A DNA stretch of 44,688 bases from assembly GCF_002154575.1 (NCBI RefSeq), contig NZ_MUBA01000130.1:1-44688 (forward strand). Reading direction: 5' to 3'. The notes under the pieces are model-generated. The model did not search any database. It was given only the letters and a program-made list of their open reading frames with translations, and had not been told where the DNA came from. Shown here piece by piece: positions 29,341 through 36,610 of this stretch. The translations under genes and the position numbers were made by a program. Source of the stretch: Streptomyces bobili (GTDB lineage Bacteria; Actinomycetota; Actinomycetes; Streptomycetales; Streptomycetaceae). Position 1 is the first letter of the stretch. Each line of letters starts with the position of its first letter.

Positions 29341-30936
29341 ATGTCCGGGACGACCACGGCCGCCGTTCGGCTGCGCCGTCGGGCGGCCGGGGCCGGTGCC
29401 AACCGCTGGGTCGTACTGGTGGTGCTGTGCGTCAGCCTGCTCCTGGTCGCCGTCGATGCGACCGTGCTGCACGTGGCCGTGCCCGCCGTCACCGAGGACC
29501 TTCGGCCCGGCGGTATCGAACTGCTCTGGATCGTCGACACCTATCCCCTGGTCTGCGCCTCGCTGCTGATCCTCTTCGGCACGCTCGGCGACCGGGTCGG
29601 CCGAAGAAGGATCCTGCTGCTCGGCTACACGCTGTTCGGCGTGGCCTCCGCGATGGCGGCGTTCGCCGGCACGGCCGAGGTGCTCATCGTCGCGCGGGCG
29701 CTGCTCGGCGTCGGCGGCGCCATGATCATGCCCGCCACGCTGTCGATCCTGCGCCAGGTCTTCCCCGACCGGCGGGAGAGAGCGCTTGCGATCGGCATCT
29801 GGAGTGCGGTGGCCGCGGTCGGCGCGGCGGTCGGTCCGCTGCTCGGCGGCTTCCTGCTGGAGCACTTCTGGTGGGGCTCGGTCTTCCTCGTCAACATTCC
29901 CCTGATGCTGGTCAGCCTGCCGGTGGGGCGGCTGCTGCTGCCCGAGTCGAAGGGCTCGGGGGAGGGGCCGTGGGACGTGGTGGGCGCGCTGATGGCCGCC
30001 GCCGGACTGTTCGGAGCCGTCCTGGGCGTCAAGCGGCTGGGCAGCGGCGAACTCGGTCCCTCCACCCTGGCGCCGCTGGCGGCGGGCGCGCTGCTGATCG
30101 TGCTGTTCGTACGGCGTCAGCGACGGCGCAGGCATCCTCTGGTGGATCTGCGGATGTTCGCGCGGCCGGCGTTCAGCACGGCGGTGGGGTGCATCGTGCT
30201 GGCGATGCTGGCGCTGGTCGGTCTGGAACTGATCGCGGCGCAGTACCTCCAGCTGGTCCTGGACCTGTCCCCGCTGGAGACGGGCCTGCGGCTGCTGCCG
30301 CTGACCTTCGCCGCGATGTCCGCCGGGCTCGCCGGGGCGCGGCTGCTGCGGCGCTTCGGGCCACGGCGGATGGTGTGTGCCGGGTTCTGCCTCACGGCCG
30401 TCGCGGTCGTCCTGCTGACCTCGATGGGCGGGACGGACAACGCGGGGCTGATGCTGGCCGGGTTCCTGCTGCTGGGCTTCGGGCTGGAGACGACGCTGTT
30501 CGGGGCGTACGAGTCGATGCTGAGCGAGGCTCCGCCGGAGCAGGCCGGCGGGGCGGCGGCGATCGGCGAGACCTCCTACCAACTGGGCGCCGGGATCGGG
30601 ATCGCGCTGCTGGGCAGTGTGATGAACGCGGCCTACGCGCCGGGGCTGTCCTCGGTGCCGGGCGTGCCGGCCGAGGCGTCGGCCGCCGCGGGGAACTCGC
30701 TGGGCGAGGCCTACGAGGTCGCCGGGCGGCTCGGGGGCCCGGCCGGGGAGGTGCTGCGGCAGACGGCGCGGGACTGCTTCGTGCACGGACTGCATGTGAC
30801 GCTCGTGGTGAGCGCGGGGCTGCTGCTGCTCGGCGCGGTGATGGCGCTGCGGCTGCCGCGGGTGATGCAGTGCGAGGCACCCGCGGTGGAGCTGCCGTCG
30901 CCCCGGGAGGCCGTGCCGGTGCGGGCTTCGGCCTGA
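29341..30936 (+). CDS. MFS drug transporter, DHA2 (14-helix) type
   Basis: 531 residues with about 14 membrane helices. Motif A is seen as GTLGDRVGRRRILLLGY, motif C-like as GIWSAVAAVGAAVGPLLGG, and DATVLHVAVPAVTEDL lies at the end of the first helix. Such proteins export hydrophobic cations, dyes or natural products using protons. The ATG at 29341 follows GGGAGGT by six bases; the frame upstream is open but not conserved. No regulator gene is adjacent, so the substrate is unknown. Confidence 0.93.
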   Translation: MSGTTTAAVRLRRRAAGAGANRWVVLVVLCVSLLLVAVDATVLHVAVPAVTEDLRPGGIELLWIVDTYPLVCASLLILFGTLGDRVGRRRILLLGYTLFGVASAMAAFAGTAEVLIVARALLGVGGAMIMPATLSILRQVFPDRRERALAIGIWSAVAAVGAAVGPLLGGFLLEHFWWGSVFLVNIPLMLVSLPVGRLLLPESKGSGEGPWDVVGALMAAAGLFGAVLGVKRLGSGELGPSTLAPLAAGALLIVLFVRRQRRRRHPLVDLRMFARPAFSTAVGCIVLAMLALVGLELIAAQYLQLVLDLSPLETGLRLLPLTFAAMSAGLAGARLLRRFGPRRMVCAGFCLTAVAVVLLTSMGGTDNAGLMLAGFLLLGFGLETTLFGAYESMLSEAPPEQAGGAAAIGETSYQLGAGIGIALLGSVMNAAYAPGLSSVPGVPAEASAAAGNSLGEAYEVAGRLGGPAGEVLRQTARDCFVHGLHVTLVVSAGLLLLGAVMALRLPRVMQCEAPAVELPSPREAVPVRASA

Positions 30937-31036
30937 CGGCCGTTTGTCTCCCACCCGCGCACGCCCGTGACTGTCGCTTGAGCCCGTGGGGGTTCGGCTA
31001 CGTCGGCGGCTCTCCGTGCGTTGTGGGGGTGGGGGC

Positions 31037-31065
31037 TGGACGGGGTTCGCCGGGCGTCGTAACGT
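31037..31065 (+). promoter_or_regulatory. Promoter of the acyl-CoA dehydrogenase gene
   Basis: TGGACG (31037-31042) and TAACGT (31060-31065) are 17 bases apart. The start would be near 31072, just ahead of the inverted repeat at 31082. Confidence 0.6.
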
Positions 31066-31081
31066 CGGGGGCGTTGACGTG

Positions 31082-31096
31082 ACTAGCGCTGCTAGT
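31082..31096. promoter_or_regulatory. Inverted repeat downstream of the start point, operator candidate
   Basis: ACTAGC, three bases, GCTAGT form a perfect 15-base dyad about 10-25 bases past the predicted start and about 20 bases before the gene ATG. A TetR-like repressor could act here. The protein that binds is not known. Confidence 0.5.
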
Positions 31097-31117
31097 TTTC
31101 TGGTTTCGGAGGGAAAC

Positions 31118-32305
31118 ATGTCGTCGTCCCTGCTGCCTCCTTTCGATCCGTCCGACCCCCTCGGGATCGACGATCTCCTGAGCGAGGAGGACCTCGCCGT
31201 ACGGGACACCGTGCGCGGCTGGGCCGGTGACCGGGTTCTGCCGTATGTCGCCGAGTGGTACGAGAAGGGCGAGCTGCCGCAGCTCCGGGAGCTGGCACGG
31301 GAGCTGGGCGGGATCGGGGCGCTCGGGATGTCCCTCACGGGATACGGCTGCGCCGGGGCCAGCGCCGTGCAGTACGGGCTGGCCTGTCTGGAGCTGGAGG
31401 CCGCCGACTCCGGGATCCGCTCGCTCGTCTCCGTCCAGGGCTCCCTCGCGATGTACGCCATCCACCGGTTCGGCAGCGAGGAGCAGAAGCAGACCTGGCT
31501 GCCGCGCATGGCCGCCGGTGAGGTCATCGGCTGCTTCGGGCTGACCGAGCCCGACCACGGCTCCGACCCGGCCGGTATGCGGACCCGCGCCAAGAAGGAC
31601 GGCTCCGACTGGGTCCTCGACGGACGCAAGATGTGGATCACCAACGGGTCCGTCGCGGGCGTCGCCGTGGTGTGGGCGCAGACGGAGGACGGCATCAGGG
31701 GCTTCGTCGTGCCCACCGACGCCCCCGGCTTCTCCGCCCCCGAGATCAAGCACAAGTGGTCCCTGCGGGCCAGCGTCACCAGCGAACTCGTGCTGGACGG
31801 CGTACGGCTGCCCGCCGACGCCGTACTGCCGGAGGTTGTCGGGCTCAAGGGGCCGCTCAGCTGTCTGTCGCACGCCCGGTACGGGATCGTGTGGGGTGCC
31901 ATGGGGGCGGCACGGGCCTGTTTCGAGACGGCCGTCGACTACGCGAAGTCACGCGAGCAGTTCGGGCGGCCGATCGGTGGCTTCCAGCTCACCCAGGCCA
32001 AACTCGCCGACATGGCGGTGGAACTGCACAAGGGGATTCTGCTCGCCCACCATCTGGGGCGGCGCATGGACGCCGGCCGCCTGCGTCCCGAGCAGGTCAG
32101 TTTCGGCAAGCTGAACAACGTACGGGAGGCGATCGAGATCTGCCGTACGGCGCGGACGATCCTCGGGGCCAACGGGATCTCCCTCGAATACCCCGTCATG
32201 CGGCACGCGACCAACCTGGAGTCGGTGCTGACCTATGAGGGCACCGTCGAGATGCATCAGCTCGTGCTGGGCAAGGCGCTCACCGGACTCGACGCCTTCC
32301 GCTGA
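31118..32305 (+). CDS. Acyl-CoA dehydrogenase, glutaryl-CoA dehydrogenase-like
   Basis: 395 residues. The FAD-binding motifs GCFGLTEPDHGSDPAGM and KMWITNGSVAGVAVVWA are clear, and the catalytic base Glu is in LTYEGTVEMHQLVLGKALTG. The segment GCAGASAVQYGLACLELEAA with DSGIRSLVSVQGS closely resembles glutaryl-CoA dehydrogenases, which oxidise and decarboxylate glutaryl-CoA in lysine and tryptophan breakdown. The final proof would need the substrate Arg alignment. The ATG follows GGAGGG by five bases. The gene converges on the sepF paralogue. Confidence 0.92.
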   Translation: MSSSLLPPFDPSDPLGIDDLLSEEDLAVRDTVRGWAGDRVLPYVAEWYEKGELPQLRELARELGGIGALGMSLTGYGCAGASAVQYGLACLELEAADSGIRSLVSVQGSLAMYAIHRFGSEEQKQTWLPRMAAGEVIGCFGLTEPDHGSDPAGMRTRAKKDGSDWVLDGRKMWITNGSVAGVAVVWAQTEDGIRGFVVPTDAPGFSAPEIKHKWSLRASVTSELVLDGVRLPADAVLPEVVGLKGPLSCLSHARYGIVWGAMGAARACFETAVDYAKSREQFGRPIGGFQLTQAKLADMAVELHKGILLAHHLGRRMDAGRLRPEQVSFGKLNNVREAIEICRTARTILGANGISLEYPVMRHATNLESVLTYEGTVEMHQLVLGKALTGLDAFR

Positions 32306-32316
32306 CCCCGGGCGGG

Positions 32317-32341
32317 GGCAGGGCCGGCGAGCGGCCCTGCC
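32317..32341. terminator. Hairpin between acyl-CoA dehydrogenase and sepF-like genes
   Basis: GGCAGGGCC (32317-32325) pairs perfectly with GGCCCTGCC (32333-32341) around seven bases, directly abutting the stop codon of the convergent gene. Confidence 0.7.
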
Positions 32342-32782
32342 TCAGCTCTGGTTGAAGAAGCCGTCCGCGCGGTGCGCGGCCGGGTCGCCGTTGACGATCT
32401 CGGTGTTGGCGGGGCTGAGCAGGAACACGCGGGTCGACACCCGCTCGATGGAACCACGCAGGCCGAAGATCAGCCCGGCCGCGAAGTCGACGACGCGCTT
32501 GGCGTCGCCGGCCTCCATGGCCGTGAGGTTCATGATGACCGGGACGCCGTCGCGGAACAGTTCTCCGATCGCCCGCGCGTCCCGGAAACTGTCCGGGGTC
32601 ACGGTGCCGATCCGGCGGCCCTTCTGCTCGGCCGTGTCGCCCGCGACCTTGACCCGCGGGTCGGTGACCCAGGCGTCCCCGGAGTCGGTCCCCTCGGAAT
32701 AGTCGTCGTCGTAGTAACGCTCGTCATCGTTGTTGTCGTCGACGAGGCCAAGCCAGGCACTCGCCTTGCGTACCGATCCCAT
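32342..32782 (-). CDS. SepF-like cell division protein (paralogue)
   Basis: 146 residues. An acidic linker ([18 protein letters not shown]) follows a short N-terminal amphipathic stretch, [14 protein letters not shown], of the kind that binds the membrane. The SepF core (about 55-135) contains [40 protein letters not shown] and [20 protein letters not shown]. SepF anchors FtsZ at the septum. The main sepF lies beside ftsZ in the dcw cluster; this one stands alone, so it is one of the extra SepF copies of Streptomyces. A strong GGAGG lies six bases upstream of the ATG. Confidence 0.94.
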   Translation of the reverse strand: MGSVRKASAWLGLVDDNNDDERYYDDDYSEGTDSGDAWVTDPRVKVAGDTAEQKGRRIGTVTPDSFRDARAIGELFRDGVPVIMNLTAMEAGDAKRVVDFAAGLIFGLRGSIERVSTRVFLLSPANTEIVNGDPAAHRADGFFNQS

Positions 32783-33128
32783 GGACGCCTCCTCTCACAG
32801 CGGTCTTCTTGCTTTCCGCATTCCCCATGGTCGTCCATGATGCGGATGTCGCGCCAAGTGGATAGACGCCGCGCGGGGGGTTTGTGACGGTACTGGTGCA
32901 CAGCCGATCCGTCGAGAGTCCAGGTGCCCCAAGGGTCGTGACCCACACGGCTGCTGACTGTGAGTGAAATATGATTCTTCGCGGCGTACGGGTGAGCGGC
33001 GGTGCGGACGGGTGAACGGGGTGGCCATTCCCACGTGACAATCGGTCGATACGATGCGGCAACCCATGGCGGTGTTCATGGCCGCCCGATGTCGTGGGCA
33101 TCAACAAAAAATCACGGGGGATTCGGAC
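32783..33128. promoter_or_regulatory. Divergent region between sepF-like and Cys-tail genes
   Basis: No gene is supported. The 346 bases contain AT-rich spots near 32965 and 33100-33115. TACGAT near 33050 may be a -10 for the plus-strand gene, but no good -35 pairs with it. Confidence 0.35.
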
Positions 33129-34319
33129 ATGTTCGGGATCGTGAGGCCGTGCCGGCACCGGCTCGGCGAAGGGCTCAAAACCCAGTGGATGGCGCACTTG
33201 TGCGGGCTCTGCCTAGCCCTGCGGCGCGACCACGGACAGTTCGCGCGGATCGTCACCAACTACGACGGCCTGCTCGTCTCGGTCCTGACGGAGGCTCAGG
33301 CCGAGCGGTCCGACGGATGGCGGCGTACGGCGGGGCCCTGTCCGCTGCGCGGGATGCGCTCCGCGTCCGTCGCCCAGGGCGAGGGCGCACGCCTCGCGGC
33401 GGCCGTCTCCCTGGTGCTGGCCGCCGCCAAGGTGCGTGACCATGTCGCCGACGGGGACGGGCTGCTGGCGCGCAGGCCGGTCGCCCTGGCCGCGCGCCGG
33501 GTGGCCACGAGCTGGGGACGGGCCGGTGCGCGCGGAGGGTCCGCCGTCGGATTCGACACGGCGGTGCTGGTGGACGCCGTGGACCGGCAGATCGGCATCG
33601 AGACCCTTGCCGGGCCCGGCACACCGCTGCTGACCGTCACCGAGCCGACCGAGACGGCCACCGCCGCGGCCTTCGCGCACACCGCGATCCTGGCCGGCCG
33701 GCCCGGCAACGCCCAGCCGCTCGCCGAGGCCGGACGCCTCTTCGGCCGGCTCGCCCATCTCCTCGACGCCGTGGAGGACCGGGAGACCGACGCCGTCTCG
33801 GGCGCCTGGAACCCGCTCACGGCCACCGGGACCTCCCTCGTCGAGGCCCGGCGGCTCGCGGACGACGCCATGCACGGCATCCGCCTGGCCTTGCGTGACG
33901 CCGAGTTCACGGACGCCAAGCTGGCGCATGTGCTGCTCGTGCACGAGCTGCGCACCTCGGTGGACCGGGCCTTCGGCACCGCCTCGTGCGGACACGCGCA
34001 CGCGCCGGAACAGGGCGGGCCCGAGTCGTACGGGCCGCCACCGGGCAACCCCTACGCCCCGTCCGGTCCCGGCGGTACGCCGCCGCCCCCGCAGCCGCCG
34101 CACCGCAACCGGCGCGGCCTCCTCGCCGGCTGCCTGGTGTGGTCGGGCCTCGCCTGTACGTGCCAGATGTGCTGCGGCTCGTACGAGGACCCGTGGACCC
34201 GGGAGCCCAAGGAGGGGCTGTGCCAGCGCTGCGACTGCGACAGCTGCTGCGAGGGCTGTGACTGCTGCTCGAACTGCTGCGACGGCTGCTGTTGCGACGG
34301 CTGCGGCTGCGACTGCTAG
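33129..34319 (+). CDS. DUF5685-like protein with Cys-rich C-terminal tail
   Basis: 396 residues. The N-terminus MFGIVRPCRHRLGEGLKTQW with MAHLCGLCLALRRDHGQFAR and TNYDGLLVSVLTEAQ matches the DUF5685 type of predicted membrane-associated or regulatory proteins, which start with three conserved Cys. A helical body follows (to about 300), then a Pro/Gly linker. The last 62 residues hold 21 Cys, with 16 Cys in the final 32 residues, arranged as CC, CxC and CCC. Metal or disulfide roles are possible, but the function is unknown. GGGGGA lies about eight bases upstream of the ATG at 33129. Confidence 0.85.
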   Translation: MFGIVRPCRHRLGEGLKTQWMAHLCGLCLALRRDHGQFARIVTNYDGLLVSVLTEAQAERSDGWRRTAGPCPLRGMRSASVAQGEGARLAAAVSLVLAAAKVRDHVADGDGLLARRPVALAARRVATSWGRAGARGGSAVGFDTAVLVDAVDRQIGIETLAGPGTPLLTVTEPTETATAAAFAHTAILAGRPGNAQPLAEAGRLFGRLAHLLDAVEDRETDAVSGAWNPLTATGTSLVEARRLADDAMHGIRLALRDAEFTDAKLAHVLLVHELRTSVDRAFGTASCGHAHAPEQGGPESYGPPPGNPYAPSGPGGTPPPPQPPHRNRRGLLAGCLVWSGLACTCQMCCGSYEDPWTREPKEGLCQRCDCDSCCEGCDCCSNCCDGCCCDGCGCDC

Positions 34320-34321
34320 TC

Positions 34322-34381
34322 CGGCCTTTCTCCGGTCGGCCTTTCTCCGGTCGGTCCTTCCGCGGTCGGTCCTTGCGTGGT
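34322..34381. repeat. Four 15-base tandem repeats past the stop of the binding-protein gene
   Basis: Copies at 34322, 34337, 34352 and 34367; the first two are identical, the others differ by two to five bases. The last copy reaches the first base of the stop codon (34381-34383) of the minus-strand gene, and the adjoining coding end looks like a further degenerate copy. Confidence 0.85.
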
Positions 34382-35337
34382 CAGTCCTTCAGCTCGGGCG
34401 GGGAGATCTGTGACTTCTCGATCGCCGAGCCCGTAGTGCCCCACTTGTCGAGGATCCTGGCGTAGGTGCCGTCGGCGATGAGTCTGTCGACGGCCGCCCG
34501 GAAGGCGGGGGCCAGCTTCGTGCCCTTCTCGAAGGCGAAGCCGACGTCGAGACGGTGGAACTCGTTGAGGAACTTCAGGCCCTCCTGCTGGGCGACGGCG
34601 TAGCGCAGTCCGTTGATGGTGGACATCACGACGTCGCTGCGGCCCTGCTGCACCGACGACCAGATCGCGCCCTGCTCGCTGTACGTCTGCACCTCGTACG
34701 CCTTCTTCCCGGCGTCGGTGCAGACGTGCTTGTTGTCCTCCAGCGTGGCCTCGAACGTGGTGCCCGCGCCGGTGGCGATGTTCAGGCCGCACAGCTGCTT
34801 CAGGTCGGTCACCTTCGTCAGCTCGCTGTCCTCACGGGTGGCGAAGCCCTGGCCGTCGTTGATGTAGGTGACGAAGTCGATGGTTCTCAGGCGCTCGGTG
34901 GTGACGCCGAAGTTGCCGATGCCGACGTCGTACTTGCCGCTGTCGAGCGCGGGCAGGATCGCCTCGAAACTCGCCTGTTCGGTGCGGAGTCGGAGTCCCA
35001 GCACCTTGGCGACGGCCTGGGCGAAGTCGATGTCCTGGCCGGCCAGTGTCTTGCCGTCGTCGAGGTAGCTGGTGCCCGGCGGGGTGCCGCCGACGCTGAC
35101 CGCGAGGGTCAGACCGCTCACCTCGGAGGGCAGCAGCGCAGCGGCCTTCGCGTCCTTCCGGACGGCGGAGACGACGTCCTCGGTGGGGATCTCGCCGGAC
35201 GCGGCGGCGGCCTGGGCGGTGCCGGCGGACCCGCTGCCGTCCGGACCGGAGCCGCAGGCGGTGAGCAGCAGGGTCGCCGACATGATCAGGGCAAAGGGGA
35301 TGAAAACGCGCCTGTGTGAGCGTGTGGACGTACGCAT
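34381..35337 (-). CDS. Amino-acid-type ABC transporter substrate-binding lipoprotein
   Basis: 318 residues. A lipoprotein signal ends SATLLLTAC with lipid-modified Cys28. The mature part is a family 3 binding protein: DIDFAQAVAKVLGLRLRTEQ, LPALDSGKYDVGIGNFGVTT, RLRTIDFVTYINDGQGFATR and GRSDVVMSTINGLRYAV. Family members bind polar amino acids or related sulfur compounds such as cystine. The matching permease and ATPase are encoded divergently (35753-39183). A leader peptide with a sulfur-gene signature lies upstream on the same strand. GGAG lies ten bases before the ATG. Confidence 0.94.
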   Translation of the reverse strand: MRTSTRSHRRVFIPFALIMSATLLLTACGSGPDGSGSAGTAQAAAASGEIPTEDVVSAVRKDAKAAALLPSEVSGLTLAVSVGGTPPGTSYLDDGKTLAGQDIDFAQAVAKVLGLRLRTEQASFEAILPALDSGKYDVGIGNFGVTTERLRTIDFVTYINDGQGFATREDSELTKVTDLKQLCGLNIATGAGTTFEATLEDNKHVCTDAGKKAYEVQTYSEQGAIWSSVQQGRSDVVMSTINGLRYAVAQQEGLKFLNEFHRLDVGFAFEKGTKLAPAFRAAVDRLIADGTYARILDKWGTTGSAIEKSQISPPELKD

Positions 35338-35443
35338 CGTGTGCGGTCTCCAAGACAGCGGAAAGGGAGGAGGAAAGCGCGAGCCGAGGGGAGGTGGCGC
35401 GGGTGAAGGCAGAGCTGGGGGAGGGCGGAACGCGAAACCGGGT

Positions 35444-35459
35444 GCCCTGGAATCAGGGC
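35444..35459 (-). promoter_or_regulatory. Small hairpin between leader peptide and binding-protein gene
   Basis: GCCCTG and CAGGGC pair perfectly around four bases, 15 bases past the leader-peptide stop. It could take part in attenuation or protect the ribosome binding region. The rest of the leader is rich in pyrimidines. Confidence 0.4.
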
Positions 35460-35474
35460 CCGCAGGGGGTCAGC

Positions 35475-35546
35475 TCAACAGGAAGAGGACCACACTCGAC
35501 CGAAGTCGATGTGGGAGCGCGTGACCAGCCACTGCTGCGGATGCAT
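35475..35546 (-). CDS. Putative sulfur-gene leader peptide (23 residues)
   Basis: A small ORF from ATG 35546 to TGA 35475 encodes 23 residues ending SHIDFGRVWSSSC. The spacing H-[IV]-D-x-x-R-x-x-S-x-x-C is that of the putative leader peptides found before sulfur uptake and assimilation genes in actinobacteria. Cys is the last residue before the stop, so ribosome stalling at the Cys codon could sense cysteine supply. No Shine-Dalgarno is present; a -10-like TCCACT ends six bases upstream, so translation may begin on a leaderless transcript. The binding-protein gene starts 137 bases downstream of its stop. Confidence 0.72.
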   Translation of the reverse strand: MHPQQWLVTRSHIDFGRVWSSSC

Positions 35547-35552
35547 GGGCCA

Positions 35553-35581
35553 AGTGGAACAGGCATCCGGTGGTGCGTCAA
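35553..35581 (-). promoter_or_regulatory. Promoter of the leader peptide and binding-protein gene
   Basis: On the minus strand TTGACG (35581-35576) and TCCACT (35558-35553) have a 17-base spacer. The -10 is imperfect, but its position fits a leaderless start at 35546. Confidence 0.45.
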
Positions 35582-35752
35582 CTGACGTGAGACGTACGGC
35601 TCACAGTGTGGACGGCCTTGACAGCGGGGGGAAACGCCGCCGTACTCTCGGCGGACGGCCCTGCTGAGGGGCTCGGCCGTACGGCGCCGTTCTGTGGCGC
35701 ATCGGTGTGAAGGCACCCACCCGTGTTCGACTCGAAGTCACGGAGCCTTCGC

Positions 35753-36610
35753 ATGTCTTCCGACACCCTCGCCAAAGCCTCCGCCGCACCGGACGCACCG
35801 GAGCACGAGGACATCCCGCGGATCGTCCCGCACCGCCGTCCCGGTCAGTGGACGGCCGCCGTCGCCGTCCTGGTCCTGCTCGGCCTCGCCGTCAACTCCG
35901 TCCTGCGCAACGAGGCGTTCCGATGGGACCTCGTCGCGGACTACTTCACCTCCGACTCCGTGCTGCGCGGGCTGTGGCTCACGCTCTGGCTGACGGCGGT
36001 GGTGATGGTGCTCGGATTCGCGCTGGGCACCCTGCTCGCCGCGGGCCGGCTGTCCGCCAACCCCGTCCTGAGCTCGGTGAGTTGGGGGTACGTCTGGCTG
36101 TTCCGGTCGATCCCGATCCTCGTGCAGCTGCTGCTGTGGTTCAACATCGGGGCGCTGTACCCGCAGGTGTTCGGGGTGAAGACGGTGAACCTGTTCACCC
36201 CGGTCGCCGTCGCGATCATCGGACTCACCCTGCACGAGGCCGCGTACGCCGCCGAGGTGGTGCGCGGCGGGATCCTCTCCGTCGACCGGGGGCAGATCGA
36301 GGCCGCGCAGGCGCTCGGGCTCGGCCGGTGGCGCCGCTGGTGGCGGATCGTGCTGCCGCAGGCCATGCGCTCCATCGTGCCGCCGGCCGGGAACATGCTG
36401 ATCGGCACCCTCAAGGGCACCTCCATCGTCAGCGTCATCGCCGTCCAGGACCTGCTGTTCTCGGTGCAGCTCGTCTACCACCGCACCTATCAGGTGATCC
36501 CGCTGCTGATGGTGGCCACCGTCTGGTACACGGTCGTCACCTCGCTGCTCGGGGTCGGCCAGCACTATGTGGAGAAGTACTACGCGCGCGGTGCGGGGCA
36601 CACCCGATGA
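35753..36610 (+). CDS. Amino-acid-type ABC transporter permease
   Basis: 285 residues with about five or six membrane helices after a 40-residue cytoplasmic start. The motif EAAQALGLGRWRRWWRIVLP is the EAA loop that contacts the ATPase, and FRSIPILVQLLLWF is typical of the HisM/GlnP permease family. The ATG at 35753 has GGAG seven bases upstream; a GTG at 35723 would add ten residues. Its stop overlaps the start of the FAD/NAD(P)-binding gene by four bases. Confidence 0.94.
   Translation: MSSDTLAKASAAPDAPEHEDIPRIVPHRRPGQWTAAVAVLVLLGLAVNSVLRNEAFRWDLVADYFTSDSVLRGLWLTLWLTAVVMVLGFALGTLLAAGRLSANPVLSSVSWGYVWLFRSIPILVQLLLWFNIGALYPQVFGVKTVNLFTPVAVAIIGLTLHEAAYAAEVVRGGILSVDRGQIEAAQALGLGRWRRWWRIVLPQAMRSIVPPAGNMLIGTLKGTSIVSVIAVQDLLFSVQLVYHRTYQVIPLLMVATVWYTVVTSLLGVGQHYVEKYYARGAGHTR

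Larger units (their letters stand above)
35338..35752. promoter_or_regulatory. Divergent control region of the ABC/flavoenzyme locus
   Basis: It holds a minus-strand leader-peptide ORF (35475-35546) with its promoter (35553-35581), a hairpin in the leader (35444-35459), and a plus-strand promoter candidate, TTGACA (35618-35623) and TACTCT (35643-35648), with a long 19-base spacer. The two promoters point away from each other, about 40 bases apart. Confidence 0.6.

Noticed and set aside
29239..31902. An 887-codon open frame on the minus strand opposite the MFS and acyl-CoA dehydrogenase genes
   Set aside because: It is a GC-driven shadow of the clear plus-strand genes, with low-complexity His/Gln/Arg content.
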